DNA of 64,000 bases from Pseudomonas sp. RIT-PI-AD (GTDB taxonomy: Bacteria; Pseudomonadota; Gammaproteobacteria; Pseudomonadales; Pseudomonadaceae): positions 1-64,000 of the forward strand of contig NZ_JANZKU010000020.1 in NCBI RefSeq assembly GCF_025642785.1. Direction: 5' to 3'. The notes below the pieces were generated by a model. The model saw only the letters and a list, made by a program, of their open reading frames with translations, did not search any database and was not told where the DNA came from. The position numbers and the translations under genes were made by a program. This document shows positions 18,936 to 28,156 of this stretch, in pieces (position 1 is the stretch's first letter; each line of letters starts with the position of its first letter).

Positions 18936-19400
18936 TCAATGAGTGACGCGACTGGTGCCGTTCAACGTATTGATCCGCACCCGCTCGCCCACTCGGAAGA
19001 TCTGGTTGGGCTCCACTTCCTGCACATAGGCACGCAGCGAGCCATCGTCTTCACGCACGGTGATCTCCACGCCTTGAGTGCGGGTCAAGCCCTCTTCGGA
19101 CATCGCGCCCAGCACGCCACCGGCAACCGCACCGATGACCGCCGCCACTATGCTGCCGCGCCCGCCGCCGACGGCACTGCCGCCCACGCCACCGATGACC
19201 GCACCGGCGCCGGCGCCGATGGGCGTCTTGGTCCCTTCGATTTTCACCGGCCGCAGCGATTCGATGGTACCCATGCGCACGGTCTGCACCGCACGCGCCT
19301 CATCGCGGCTATAGGAGTCGCCGGTGAGGTCGGAGGTGCAACCACCCAACGCCAGGGCCGCCGCAGTGAATGTGGCCATCAGCAGACCAGGTTTACGCAT
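18936..19400 (-). CDS. glycine-zipper outer-membrane lipoprotein (SlyB-like)
   Basis: The 154-residue protein has a lipobox ALGGC (Cys about 21), a short polar region, and a glycine-zipper segment (GAGAGAVIGGVGGSAVGGG and IGAVAGGVLGAM). This is the pattern of SlyB/PcP-type lipoproteins that stabilise the outer membrane. The C-terminal part (ITVREDDGSLRAYVQEVE) is a small beta domain. SD GGAGG supports the ATG at 19400. It is transcribed alone. SlyB family members are often controlled by PhoP, but I see no clear PhoP box here. Confidence 0.88.
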   Translation of the reverse strand: MRKPGLLMATFTAAALALGGCTSDLTGDSYSRDEARAVQTVRMGTIESLRPVKIEGTKTPIGAGAGAVIGGVGGSAVGGGRGSIVAAVIGAVAGGVLGAMSEEGLTRTQGVEITVREDDGSLRAYVQEVEPNQIFRVGERVRINTLNGTSRVTH

Positions 19401-19577
19401 AACGTTTCCTCCAACAAAGACTGTTCCAATTAGACCGCACACATCGCTGGACTGTCATACCGCAGTGAGCATAAATATGCGCCCGTTCAGCCTTCATACA
19501 GCTTAGCCACAAAGCGAGGCTCGTTCAGTCTCGCTACGCGCGACCGCACAATCGCGCGCTTCTCAGGAAAACCACCC

Positions 19578-19823
19578 ATGGATTATTTCATCGTCGTCGT
19601 CACCACCCTCGCCGGGCTGTATTTCCATGGCTGGCTGTACCTGCGCATCAGGCGCTGGATGGATCGCGACCTGGCGCTGTCGCTGGCCGAAGGCAATGAA
19701 GACAAACGCGCCTATATGCTGGAACGTCTGGAAGAGGCGCGGATACAGAAGATCAAGCGACGGGATCTCGGCACCTGGCTGGCCCAGCGCGCCCAGGACT
19801 ATCCGGACGCTCGTCGAACCTGA
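19578..19823 (+). CDS. small membrane-anchored hypothetical protein, 81 residues
   Basis: It has one N-terminal hydrophobic segment (YFIVVVTTLAGLYFHGWLYL) followed by a highly charged helical tail (LAEGNEDKRAYMLERLEEAR). This is a typical layout for a small inner-membrane protein with a cytoplasmic amphipathic tail. The function is unknown. It converges with pdxH, 35 bp away, and stands alone between it and the glycine-zipper gene. Codon use fits the neighbours and a similar gene lies beside pdxH in P. aeruginosa, to my recollection. Confidence 0.75.
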   Translation: MDYFIVVVTTLAGLYFHGWLYLRIRRWMDRDLALSLAEGNEDKRAYMLERLEEARIQKIKRRDLGTWLAQRAQDYPDARRT

Positions 19824-19858
19824 ACCCGGCTTGATCGGGTCATGCCGGAAGTCAGGCC

Positions 19859-20506
19859 TCAGGGCGCGAGGCGCTGACGGGACCAGTGCCCGTCGAGGCA
19901 ACGGTAGTCGAGGCGATCGTGCAGGCGACTGGCTCGCCCTTGCCAGAACTCGATGCGCTCCGGCAGCAAGCGGTAGCCGCCCCAATGCGGCGGACAGGTC
20001 GGCGCCTGGTTGAGGAAACGTCGCTCGGTTTCCATCAGCAGACTTTCCAGTTCGGCACGGTCGGCGATGACACGGCTTTGCGGCGATGCCCAGGCGCCGA
20101 TCCGGCTGCCCAATGGACGAACCTGGAAGTACGCGTTGGATTCGGCCTCGCTGACGCGCTCGACGCGACCCTCTATGCGCACCTGACGCTCGAGGCTGGG
20201 CCAGAAGAAGGTCATGGCGGCGAACGGGCGCGCCTGGAGTTGCTCGCCCTTGGCGCTTTGATAATTGCTGAAAAAGGTGAAACCGCGCTCGTCCAATCCT
20301 TTGAGCAACAGCACGCGGCAATGGGGACGCGAATCCGCATCCACCGTCGCCAGCGTCATGGCATTGGGTTCGACCGGCGGCTGCTCGGTGCGAACCGCAT
20401 CGTCGAACCACTGACGGAACAAAGCGAAGGGCTCGTCCGGCGCCTGGGCCTCACTGAGGCCTTCCCGCGTATAGTCGCGGCGCATATCGGCGAGTGTCTG
20501 ATTCAT
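19859..20506 (-). CDS. pdxH: pyridoxamine/pyridoxine 5'-phosphate oxidase
   Basis: PdxH oxidises PNP or PMP to pyridoxal 5'-phosphate using FMN. The 215-residue length matches the family. Recognisable parts are the FMN-binding segment [20 protein letters not shown], the substrate segment ASPQSRVI and the C-terminal signature [14 protein letters not shown]. The chosen ATG gives the family N-terminus [17 protein letters not shown]; an upstream in-frame ATG would add four residues. It is monocistronic, 94 bp downstream of the OmpA-type gene on the same strand. Confidence 0.96.
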   Translation of the reverse strand: MNQTLADMRRDYTREGLSEAQAPDEPFALFRQWFDDAVRTEQPPVEPNAMTLATVDADSRPHCRVLLLKGLDERGFTFFSNYQSAKGEQLQARPFAAMTFFWPSLERQVRIEGRVERVSEAESNAYFQVRPLGSRIGAWASPQSRVIADRAELESLLMETERRFLNQAPTCPPHWGGYRLLPERIEFWQGRASRLHDRLDYRCLDGHWSRQRLAP

Positions 20507-20600
20507 GGGCGACTCCATCGGATGAACGGGTCGACCCGCCTCGGCGAACCGAACGAGGCGCGTCGTTTCCCGCGGTTGAATCAGCTTATCCGAGCTCGTT

Positions 20601-21272
20601 TCACTTGATTTGACCTGCGGCAACCACCGCCGTGGTTTTCGACGGCTGGTTGTAGCCGGCCAGCAGGGCCACCAGGGTGTCCTGCGGCGTGACGAGAATC
20701 TCCACGCGACGATTCAGGGAGCGCCCTTCCTTGCTGTCGTTGGCGGCACGCGGCATATCCGAGCCCAACCCCTTGAGCATCAGTCGGTCGCGCTGCAGGC
20801 CGCTCAGCCGGAATATCGCGGCGACCGCCTGGGCGCGCTGCTGGCTCAGTTCACGATTCAACTGCGCCTGACCCGAGCTGTCGGCATGGCCGAGGATGAG
20901 CACACCGGTCTTGGGGTCCTTCTCGAGGAGCTTGGCCACCTTGCTGAACGGACCCAGGGTGACGGGCAGGAGCATCGAAGGGCGATCCGGGTTGAACGAA
21001 GCATCCACCGGCGCGGTGACGACCAGGAGGTTATCGCGGCGCTCCAATTCAAGACGGCTATCCTTGAGGGCTTCGCGCAAACGCGGTTCGTACTCGTCGA
21101 GCCAGGCCTGGGTGACCTTCGGGTCGGGCTGTACCACGACCTGTTGCTTTGGCGCGGTTTCACCGAACGGCCACCACCAATGCTTGGCACTTGCCGAGTC
21201 AGCCGGGGAATTGTGAGCGCAGCCGGCAAGGACCAAGGCCAGCGGCAGATAAAGCGATTTCTTGATTGACAT
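20601..21272 (-). CDS. OmpA-family lipoprotein with Trp-rich linker
   Basis: The 223-residue precursor has a lipobox LAGC (Cys about 18), an unusual aromatic stretch [10 protein letters not shown] just after the anchor, and a C-terminal OmpA-like peptidoglycan-binding domain. The latter shows [20 protein letters not shown] and LNRRVEI, the normal signature. The tail after the domain ([15 protein letters not shown]) is hydrophobic. It probably tethers the outer membrane to peptidoglycan. It resembles the outer-membrane protein gene that precedes pdxH in P. aeruginosa. Confidence 0.88.
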   Translation of the reverse strand: MSIKKSLYLPLALVLAGCAHNSPADSASAKHWWWPFGETAPKQQVVVQPDPKVTQAWLDEYEPRLREALKDSRLELERRDNLLVVTAPVDASFNPDRPSMLLPVTLGPFSKVAKLLEKDPKTGVLILGHADSSGQAQLNRELSQQRAQAVAAIFRLSGLQRDRLMLKGLGSDMPRAANDSKEGRSLNRRVEILVTPQDTLVALLAGYNQPSKTTAVVAAGQIK

Positions 21273-21442
21273 TGAAAGGCCCGCCTAAAAATTGATCAGT
21301 TCGAAAAGCGCACTGTTTTATATACGACTTTTCGAGCGCTGACAAAGACAACGGACGGGAAGTTCAGAAACTTGATCAGGTTGTGGCGCTATCAGGTTGT
21401 TCGCGGATACGAAAAAGGGGTTAGGCAGGAAATCCGCCCATA

Positions 21443-21480
21443 CAAAAACAGCGTGCCCGCCTGAGGGCGGGCACGCTGTT
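21443..21480 (-). terminator. strong terminator of the DUF3309 gene
   Basis: A 15-base-pair perfect stem (AACAGCGTGCCCGCC and its complement, loop TGAG), followed on the minus strand by a run of five or six T residues. It is one of the strongest terminators in the window, 15 bp behind a 52-codon gene. Confidence 0.9.
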
Positions 21481-21495
21481 CGTTCAACGCGTGAT

Positions 21496-21654
21496 CTACA
21501 CCTTGCCGAGCAATACCAGAATCAACAGGATGACCAGAACGGTACCGATGATGCCCGATGGGCCATAGCCCCAGCTGCGGGAATGGGGGAAGACCGGCAA
21601 GCCGCCGATCAACAACAGGATCAATACGATGATCAGAATAGTGCCGAGGCTCAT
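21496..21654 (-). CDS. DUF3309 small membrane protein, 52 residues
   Basis: The product MSLGTILIIVLILLLIGGLP starts with a membrane helix, has a polar hinge (FPHSRSWGYGPSG) and then a second helix (IIGTVLVILLILVLLGKV). This is the DUF3309 hairpin pattern. AAAGGAG lies six bases before the ATG. It stands alone between an OmpA-like gene and actP, with its own very strong terminator. Such small genes are often stress induced, but I cannot see a regulator site. Function is unknown. Confidence 0.85.
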   Translation of the reverse strand: MSLGTILIIVLILLLIGGLPVFPHSRSWGYGPSGIIGTVLVILLILVLLGKV

Positions 21655-21863
21655 GGGAAACTCCTTTGGTTTTTTTGGGATGAACGTCCAAGCACCAGCC
21701 AGCTCGGCTCATCGGCGCAGATGAGATGCGATGCTTGTTGCATGTGACTGCCCGCACCGGCGAAAGATTCATTGAAGAAAAGGCGAAGGATGATCTTCGT
21801 TTCCATTGATGAGTGTTCGCTCGCCGAAAAGACCGCTCGGCAGGATCGCCTCGCCCGGAAATG

Positions 21864-21892
21864 AAAAGGGCAGCCACAGGCTGCCCTCTTTT
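21864..21892 (-). terminator. terminator of the DUF485-actP operon
   Basis: Stem GGGCAGCC/GGCTGCCC with loop ACA, flanked by AAAA and CTCTTTT. It can work in both directions and lies 18 bp beyond the actP stop on the minus strand. Confidence 0.85.
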
Positions 21893-21909
21893 CTACGCAT
21901 GCGCGTTGT

Positions 21910-23565
21910 TCAATGTGCCGCCGCGCCACTCGCCCCCAGGCCGGTTTGCGAACGGACGAACTGCGGGAAGAACAAGGCCCGCTCGTTGGCACCGGAAGCC
22001 GACTTGTCGGTGATCGAGAAGAACCAGATGCCGGCGAAAGCGACGATCATCGAGAACAGCGCGGGATACTCGTAGGGGTAGATCGCTGTCTCGTGCCCGA
22101 GAATCTGCACCCAGATGGTCGGCCCGAGGATCATCAGGACCACCGCGGTGATCAGCCCGAGCCAACCACCGATCATGGCGCCACGGGTGGTCAGCTTCTT
22201 CCAGTACATCGAGAGCAGCAGCACCGGGAAGTTGCAGCTCGCAGCGATGGAGAAGGCCAAGCCGACCATGAACGCGATGTTCTGCTTCTCGAACAGGATG
22301 CCCAGGCCGATCGCCAGCACACCCAGGGCGACCGTGGTGATCTTCGATACGCGCATCTCATCCCTGTCGTTGACGCGGCCCTTGCGGATCACGCTGGCGT
22401 AGAGATCGTGGGATACCGCCGAGGCGCCCGCCAGGGTCAGCCCCGATACCACCGCGAGGATGGTGGCGAACGCCACCGCGGAGATGAAGCCGAGGAACAC
22501 GCTGCCACCCACCGCGTTGGCCAGGTGCACCGCCGCCATGTTGTTGCCGCCCAGCAATGCGCCGCTGGCATCCTTAAAGGCCGGGTTGGTGCTGACCAGC
22601 AGGATCGCGCCGAAGCCGATGATGAAGGTCAGGATGTAGAAATAGCCGATGAACCCGGTGGCGTAGAACACCGACTTGCGCGCTTCCTTGGCGTCGCTGA
22701 CGGTGAAGAACCGCATCAGGATGTGTGGCAGACCGGCGGTGCCGAACATCAACGCCAGGCCCAGCGAGAAGGCCGAGATCGGGTCCTTCACCAAGCCGCC
22801 CGGGCTCATGATCGCCTCACCCTTCGGATGGACCTTGATGGCTTCGCTGAACAGGGTGCTCACGTCGAAGTTGACGTGTTTCATGACCATGATGGCCATG
22901 AAGGTCGCGCCGGACAGCAGCAGAACGGCCTTGATGATCTGCACCCAGGTGGTCGCCAGCATGCCGCCGAAGAGCACGTAGAGCACCATGAGGATGCCGA
23001 CCAGCACCACCGCGACATGGTAATTCAGACCGAATAGCAGCTCGATGAGCTTGCCGGCACCGACCATCTGGGCGATCAGGTAGAACGCCACCACCACCAG
23101 CGAACCGCAGGCGGACAGCGTGCGGATCTGGGTCTGGCCGAGACGATAGGAAGCGACGTCAGCGAAGGTGTACTTGCCCAGGTTGCGCAGGCGCTCGGCG
23201 ATCAGGAACAGGATGATCGGCCAGCCCACCAGGAATCCGATCGAGTAGATCAGGCCATCGTAACCGGAGGCGAACACCAGGGCGGAAATCCCCAAGAAGG
23301 AAGCGGCCGACATGTAGTCGCCGGCAATCGCCAAACCGTTCTGGAAACCGGTGATGCTGCCGCCGGCGGTATAGAACGCGGAGGTGGAGGTATTGCGCTT
23401 GGAGGCCCACCAGGTGATCACCAGCGTCAGGCCGACGAAGCCGACGAACATGACGATGGCGGAGACGTTCAGCGGCTGGCGCTGTACGTCACCGGTCAGG
23501 GCGTCGGCCCAGAGCGAGGGAGCGAAACCGGCCAGCGCGAGGACGGAAAGCAGACGGGCGATCAT
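21910..23565 (-). CDS. actP: cation/acetate symporter ActP
   Basis: ActP is a sodium:solute symporter for acetate and related short acids. The 551-residue protein has a cleavable-looking N-terminus ([12 protein letters not shown]) and about 13 membrane helices. Family segments include [20 protein letters not shown] and [12 protein letters not shown] and [13 protein letters not shown]. It overlaps the DUF485 gene by four bases. In Pseudomonas this pair is controlled with acetate use by a CrbS/MxtR-type sensor and its LuxR-type regulator; no such regulator is in the window. Confidence 0.95.
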   Translation of the reverse strand: MIARLLSVLALAGFAPSLWADALTGDVQRQPLNVSAIVMFVGFVGLTLVITWWASKRNTSTSAFYTAGGSITGFQNGLAIAGDYMSAASFLGISALVFASGYDGLIYSIGFLVGWPIILFLIAERLRNLGKYTFADVASYRLGQTQIRTLSACGSLVVVAFYLIAQMVGAGKLIELLFGLNYHVAVVLVGILMVLYVLFGGMLATTWVQIIKAVLLLSGATFMAIMVMKHVNFDVSTLFSEAIKVHPKGEAIMSPGGLVKDPISAFSLGLALMFGTAGLPHILMRFFTVSDAKEARKSVFYATGFIGYFYILTFIIGFGAILLVSTNPAFKDASGALLGGNNMAAVHLANAVGGSVFLGFISAVAFATILAVVSGLTLAGASAVSHDLYASVIRKGRVNDRDEMRVSKITTVALGVLAIGLGILFEKQNIAFMVGLAFSIAASCNFPVLLLSMYWKKLTTRGAMIGGWLGLITAVVLMILGPTIWVQILGHETAIYPYEYPALFSMIVAFAGIWFFSITDKSASGANERALFFPQFVRSQTGLGASGAAAH

Positions 23566-23873
23566 TCTTCCACCTCGGCCAGAATGGCTTGGTTGAGGCG
23601 ATCGAACTCGCCATTGGCGCGCTGCACGTAGATGCCGGTCAGGACGAAGGCCGAGACGATCAACCCGACGCCCATAGGTATGCCCCAGGTGACGCTGGAT
23701 TCGGCGCTGATCCGCGTGCCCAGCAACTGGGGTTGGAAGGCGATCAATAGGATGAAGATCACATACAGGCCCAGCATGATCGCGGAAAGTATCCAGGCGA
23801 AACGTTCACGCTTGGCCACCAACTCTTGGAAGCGCGGATTCTGCTCGATCCGCAGGTAAATGCTGTCGTTCAT
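23562..23873 (-). CDS. DUF485 (YjcH) membrane protein
   Basis: The 103-residue protein has two membrane helices and the family opening [20 protein letters not shown], ending with [18 protein letters not shown]. YjcH-type proteins are constant partners of ActP and may help its assembly; the mechanism is unknown. I chose the ATG at 23873 because GGAGG lies eight bases upstream. The upstream in-frame codons are not family-like. It heads the operon with actP. Confidence 0.93.
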   Translation of the reverse strand: MNDSIYLRIEQNPRFQELVAKRERFAWILSAIMLGLYVIFILLIAFQPQLLGTRISAESSVTWGIPMGVGLIVSAFVLTGIYVQRANGEFDRLNQAILAEVEE

Positions 23874-24191
23874 TGTTGTTGTCCTCCACAGCACGGGTTG
23901 CTGGTGGTTCTCACTCTAAGGCGCTGCCGTGCGCACGACAGTCGACGTTAGTCGTAACCCCACCCCATTCGAGACCAAGGTCGTAGACCGGGACCTCGCA
24001 CGTCGAGGACCGATTCCCCTCGGGTACGTCGTTTCAGCTTAGTCAAGCCTGCGGAAGTCGTGCGAATGCATGAATGCTCTTAAGCATTCATCTCGCGGGG
24101 ATGAAAGTCGCTTCGCCTTGGTCCGCTTCCGCCTCAGTTCTGGACAAATCCGCTAGAATGCGCGGCTTTGCCACTGCGACCGCGTAGCCCC
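23874..24191. other. divergent control region of DUF485-actP and the GH17-like gene
   Basis: No gene is seen. TCGTAACCC (23952) and TCGTAGACC (23981) form a direct repeat 29 bp apart in front of the actP operon. ATGAATGCT-CTTA-AGCATTCAT (24070-24091) is a perfect nine-base inverted repeat. A -10-like TAGAAT (24154-24159) lies before the GH17-like start. The regulators cannot be named from sequence. Confidence 0.5.
24070..24091. promoter_or_regulatory. perfect inverted repeat, possible operator
   Basis: Nine-base arms ATGAATGCT and AGCATTCAT flank CTTA, about 84 bp before the TAGAAT element of the GH17-like gene. The arm motif GAATGC also occurs just upstream (24064). There is no T tract, so it is not a terminator. 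Confidence 0.4.
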
Positions 24192-25751
24192 ATGACCTCT
24201 TCCGCCCGCTTCCCGGTTTTCCCCTATTGCCTCGCCCTTCTCTTCGCCGTGCTGGCCCTGGCCGGTTTATGGTACGGCCTCGGCAAACCGGTGGTCCTTC
24301 CCGACGCCGCGACGCCCACGCACAAGCTGCAGTGCGCGTCCTACACGCCCTTCGATAAGGACCAATCGCCGTTCGACAAGCCGTTCACCTTGCGCCCCGA
24401 ACGCATGGACGCGGACTTCGCCCTGCTGGCGACACGCTTCAGTTGCGTACGCACCTATTCCATGACTGGTCTGGAAGGCATCCCCGACCTGGCACGCAAG
24501 CATGGCCTGAAGCTGATGCTCGGAGCCTGGGTCAACGGCAACCCGGTCGATACCGGCAAGGAGATCACGGCCCTGGTCATGGCAGCCAATGCCTATCCGG
24601 ATGTGGTGGAAGCGGTGATCGTCGGCAACGAAACCCTGCTGCGCAAGGAAGTGACCGGGGCCCAGCTCGCCAAGCTGATCGGTCAGGTCAAGGCCCAGGT
24701 CAAGCAACCAGTCACCTACGCCGATGTCTGGGAGTTCTGGCTCAAGCATCCGGAAGTGGCACCGGCGGTGGACTTCCTGACCATCCACCTGCTGCCTTAC
24801 TGGGAAGACGAACCCACGGGTATCGACGCGGCCCTGGCCCATGTCGCCGATATCCGCCAAGTGTTCGGCACGCGCTTCGCACCGAAGGACATCCTCATCG
24901 GAGAAACGGGCTGGCCCAGCGAGGGTCGCCAGCGGGAAACCGCCCTCCCCAGCCGGGTCAACGAAGCCCGCTTCATCCGTGGCTTCGTGCACATGGCCGA
25001 AGAGAATGGCTGGCGCTACAACCTGATCGAAGCCTTCGATCAGCCCTGGAAGCGCGAGAGCGAAGGCGCGGTCGGCGGCTATTGGGGCCTGTTCGATGCG
25101 GATCGCCAAGACAAGGGCGTACTGGCCGGTCCAGTTTCCAACCTGCCGCACTGGACCCTCTGGCTGGGCGTGACCGGTCTCCTGTTCGGCGCGACCCTGC
25201 TTCTGGCGGGGCGGCCCGCCTCTTCACGGGCAGCCTGGCTGCTGCCGTTGGTGGCGGCCTTGGGGGCCGGCTGCATCGGCTTGTGGGGCGAGCTGGCGCG
25301 CATCACCAGTCGCTTCGTCGGCGAGTGGGCCTGGGCCGCGTTCCTGGTCGGCCTCAACCTGATCGTCCTGGCGCATACCGCCCTGGCATTGTCGGCTCGC
25401 CGGGGTGGGCGCGAACGCCTGTTCCTGTGGCTGGAAAGGCGTGGTGGCTGGTGGCTCGCCGCGGCCGGCTTCGCCGGTGCCGTACTGATGCTCGGCCTGG
25501 TTTTCGACGCCCGCTATCGCAGCTTCCCGAGCGCCGTCCTGCTGCTGCCGGCACTGGCCTACCTGTGCCGCCCGGTAAGCAATGCGCCGCGACGGGAAAT
25601 CGCCCTGCTCGCAACCCTGATCGGGGCGGGCATCGTCCCGCAACTGGTCGAGGAAACCCTGAGCAACCTGCAGGCCATCGGCTGGGCAGCGGTCAGCCTG
25701 ACACTGGGCGCAGCGCTGTGGCGCAGCCTGCGGTATTCCCGTCCGGTCTGA
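24192..25751 (+). CDS. membrane-bound glycoside hydrolase family 17-like protein
   Basis: The 519-residue protein has an N-terminal membrane helix, a GH17-type (beta-1,3-glucan active) TIM-barrel domain to about residue 320, and a C-terminal region with about eight membrane helices. The likely acid/base Glu is in VIVGNETLLRKE and the nucleophile Glu in ILIGETGWPSEG. Similar proteins are often annotated as beta-(1,6)-glucan synthases; a transglycosylase role in periplasmic glucan making is plausible. I chose the ATG at 24192 because the upstream TTG overlaps promoter-like sequence. It sits where P. aeruginosa has its O-antigen cluster, beside ihfB. Confidence 0.82.
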   Translation: MTSSARFPVFPYCLALLFAVLALAGLWYGLGKPVVLPDAATPTHKLQCASYTPFDKDQSPFDKPFTLRPERMDADFALLATRFSCVRTYSMTGLEGIPDLARKHGLKLMLGAWVNGNPVDTGKEITALVMAANAYPDVVEAVIVGNETLLRKEVTGAQLAKLIGQVKAQVKQPVTYADVWEFWLKHPEVAPAVDFLTIHLLPYWEDEPTGIDAALAHVADIRQVFGTRFAPKDILIGETGWPSEGRQRETALPSRVNEARFIRGFVHMAEENGWRYNLIEAFDQPWKRESEGAVGGYWGLFDADRQDKGVLAGPVSNLPHWTLWLGVTGLLFGATLLLAGRPASSRAAWLLPLVAALGAGCIGLWGELARITSRFVGEWAWAAFLVGLNLIVLAHTALALSARRGGRERLFLWLERRGGWWLAAAGFAGAVLMLGLVFDARYRSFPSAVLLLPALAYLCRPVSNAPRREIALLATLIGAGIVPQLVEETLSNLQAIGWAAVSLTLGAALWRSLRYSRPV

Positions 25752-25760
25752 TGACGAGTT

Positions 25761-25784
25761 CGCCGGATATCCGGCGTTCTTTCT
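25761..25784 (+). terminator. terminator after the GH17-like gene
   Basis: A palindrome CGCCGGATATCCGGCG followed by TTCTTTCT begins 10 bp after the stop. The six-base GC stem plus T-rich tail is a plausible but short terminator. Confidence 0.55.
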
Positions 25785-25916
25785 GCACGGGTGGGCTACC
25801 CGGTTCGGGTGTTCCGAGGGAGTTGATACGATCGGAAAGGCAGGAAGGCAGCAGGCCAAAGCGAAAGTCGGCCTGGTCGAGCGCGCTGGCGTGGGGAACG
25901 TCAGCCGTAAGAGATT

Positions 25917-26201
25917 TCAGTCTTCTTCGTTGACCCGGTCACGCAGTTCCTTGCCTGGCTTGAAATGCGGCACGAACTTGCCGTCCAGGCAGACCGATTC
26001 CCCGGTCTTGGGATTCCGCCCGACTCGCGGTGCCCGGTAGTGCAGGGAAAAGCTGCCGAATCCACGGATTTCGATACGATCGCCGGTGGAAAGCGCCTGC
26101 GACATTTGCTCCAGCATGGTCTTGATGGCCAGCTCGACGTCTTTCGATGAAAGCTGGCCCTGGTGGGTGACGATACGTTCGATCAACTCCGACTTGGTCA
26201 T
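25917..26201 (-). CDS. ihfB: integration host factor subunit beta
   Basis: IhfB pairs with IhfA to bend DNA sharply at specific sites. It has the normal 94 residues: helical body [20 protein letters not shown] arm [22 protein letters not shown] and end [18 protein letters not shown] cysteine (GESVCLDGK) stands where Arg or Glu is usual. The ATG at 26201 matches the family start. It is the last gene of the serC-to-ihfB series, 155 bp after rpsA with a terminator between, so it must have some promoter of its own as well. In P. aeruginosa the same gene borders the O-antigen cluster. Confidence 0.96.
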   Translation of the reverse strand: MTKSELIERIVTHQGQLSSKDVELAIKTMLEQMSQALSTGDRIEIRGFGSFSLHYRAPRVGRNPKTGESVCLDGKFVPHFKPGKELRDRVNEED

Positions 26202-26310
26202 CAGTTTTCCCTTCTTTTTCAAGCGGCTAGATCAGCACAACCGGTGTTGTAGCATGACCACTCCGCTTTGAACAGCCTATTAAACGACCAGAACGGAAGC
26301 CTGAAAAACA

Positions 26311-26336
26311 AAAAGGGCGACCGAAGTCGCCCTTTT
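26311..26336 (-). terminator. terminator between rpsA and ihfB
   Basis: Stem GGGCGAC/GTCGCCC with loop CGAA, flanked by A4 and T4, so it is symmetrical and could act on either strand. The stem and loop are identical to the ccoM terminator 22.6 kb away. Confidence 0.85.
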
Positions 26337-26356
26337 CTTGACAGTGAAGTCAGGGA

Positions 26357-28039
26357 TTAACCCTGGTTCTCCATCTGCGCACGGATCAGGTCACCAATGG
26401 TGGTCGGACCGGTGCTTTCAACTTCTTGCTTGCTGCGCAGTTCTTTCATCGCGTCTTTTTCGTCTTCGACGTCTTTGGACTTGATGGAAAGGCTGATTAC
26501 GCGGCTCTTGCGATCGATGCTGATGATCTTGGCTTCGATCTCTTCACCTTCCTTCAGCACGTTGCGCGCGTCTTCGACACGGTCACGGCTGATTTCGGAG
26601 GCTTTCAGCGTAGCTTCGATATCGTTGCCGAGATCGATCACAGCGCCTTTGGCATCCACTTCCTTCACGGTTCCGCGCACGATGGTGCCTTTCTCGTTGA
26701 GGGAGGCGTAGTTGGAGAACGGATCGTCTTCCAGCTGCTTGATGCCCAGGGAGATGCGCTCGCGCTCCGGATCGACCGAGAGGATGACGGTATCCAGCTC
26801 GTCGCCTTTCTTGAAGCGGCGCACGGCTTCTTCGCCGGCTTCGTTCCAGGAAATGTCGGACAGGTGAACCAGGCCGTCGATGCCGCCTTCCAGACCGATG
26901 AAGATACCGAAATCGGTGATCGACTTGATGGTGCCGGAGATGCGGTCGCCTTTATTGAAGCGGCTGGAGAAATCTTCCCACGGGTTGGATTTGCACTGCT
27001 TGATACCCAGGGAGATACGGCGACGCTCTTCGTCGATATCCAGGACCTGAACTTCCACTTCGTCGCCGACTTGAACGACTTTCGACGGGTGAATGTTCTT
27101 GTTGGTCCAATCCATCTCGGAGACGTGCACCAGACCTTCCACACCCTCTTCCAGCTCGGCGAAGCAGCCGTAGTCGGTGAGGTTGGTGACGCGCGCCTGA
27201 ACGCGGGTGCCTTCCGGGTAGCGCGCCTTGATGGCGACCCACGGATCTTCGCCCAGCTGTTTCAGACCCAGGGAAACGCGGTTGCGCTCGCGGTCGAATT
27301 TCAGGACTTTCACGTCGATCTCGTCGCCGACATTGACGATCTCGGACGGATGCTTGATACGCTTCCAGGCCATGTCGGTGATGTGCAGCAGGCCATCCAC
27401 GCCGCCCAGGTCGACGAACGCGCCGTAGTCGGTGAGGTTCTTGACGATACCTTTGACTTGCTGGCCTTCCTGCAGGGATTCCAGCAGGGCTTCGCGCTCA
27501 GCGCTGTTCTCGGCTTCGAGGACGCTACGACGGGAAACGACAACGTTGTTGCGCTTCTGGTCCAGCTTGATGACCTTGAACTCGAGCTCTTTGCCTTCCA
27601 GGTGCGTGGTGTCGCGCACCGGGCGAACGTCGACCAGCGAACCCGGCAGGAACGCGCGGATGCCGTTGACGTCGACGGTGAAGCCGCCCTTGACCTTGCC
27701 GTTGATGACGCCCTTGACCACTTCTTCAGCTGCGAAAGCCGCTTCCAGAACAATCCAGCACTCGGCGCGCTTGGCTTTTTCGCGGGACAGCTTGGTTTCA
27801 CCGAAACCATCTTCCACCGCGTCCAGCGCAACGTGAACTTCGTCACCCACGCTGATGGTCAGCTCGCCCTGCTCGTTGTAGAACTGCTCGACCGGGATGA
27901 CGCCCTCGGATTTCAGGCCGGCATGGACGGTGACCCAGTCACCATCGATGTCGACGACGATGCCGGTGATGATCGCACCGGGCTGCATGTCGAGGGATTT
28001 CAGGCTTTCTTCAAAAAGTTCTGCAAAGCTTTCGCTCAT
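26357..28039 (-). CDS. rpsA: 30S ribosomal protein S1
   Basis: S1 helps the ribosome capture structured messages. The 560-residue protein contains six S1 (OB-fold) repeats. Repeats 3-6 are the typical RNA-binding copies, seen as [60 protein letters not shown] and the last, more diverged one. Length matches the family. It lies 117 bp after cmk. Its leader holds two small hairpins that may serve S1 autocontrol. Confidence 0.98.
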   Translation of the reverse strand: MSESFAELFEESLKSLDMQPGAIITGIVVDIDGDWVTVHAGLKSEGVIPVEQFYNEQGELTISVGDEVHVALDAVEDGFGETKLSREKAKRAECWIVLEAAFAAEEVVKGVINGKVKGGFTVDVNGIRAFLPGSLVDVRPVRDTTHLEGKELEFKVIKLDQKRNNVVVSRRSVLEAENSAEREALLESLQEGQQVKGIVKNLTDYGAFVDLGGVDGLLHITDMAWKRIKHPSEIVNVGDEIDVKVLKFDRERNRVSLGLKQLGEDPWVAIKARYPEGTRVQARVTNLTDYGCFAELEEGVEGLVHVSEMDWTNKNIHPSKVVQVGDEVEVQVLDIDEERRRISLGIKQCKSNPWEDFSSRFNKGDRISGTIKSITDFGIFIGLEGGIDGLVHLSDISWNEAGEEAVRRFKKGDELDTVILSVDPERERISLGIKQLEDDPFSNYASLNEKGTIVRGTVKEVDAKGAVIDLGNDIEATLKASEISRDRVEDARNVLKEGEEIEAKIISIDRKSRVISLSIKSKDVEDEKDAMKELRSKQEVESTGPTTIGDLIRAQMENQG

Positions 28040-28058
28040 GTTGATTCCTGTTGATCAA

Positions 28059-28098
28059 GGGCAGGGAATCTGCCCAAACCACACTCCAGACAATGTGG
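28059..28098 (-). promoter_or_regulatory. rpsA leader hairpins (possible S1 autoregulation)
   Basis: Reading the message, a CCACA/TGTGG stem with GGA in its ten-base loop (28098-28079) is followed by a GGGCAG/CTGCCC stem (28075-28059), which ends 20 bases before the rpsA ATG. Short leader hairpins mediate S1 autocontrol in E. coli. Conservation was not tested. Confidence 0.35.
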
Positions 28099-28156
28099 GT
28101 ACGTTCATATAAAAAGAAGCCCGCGGGACGTGGACTGGTTTCCCGCACACTTCTTG

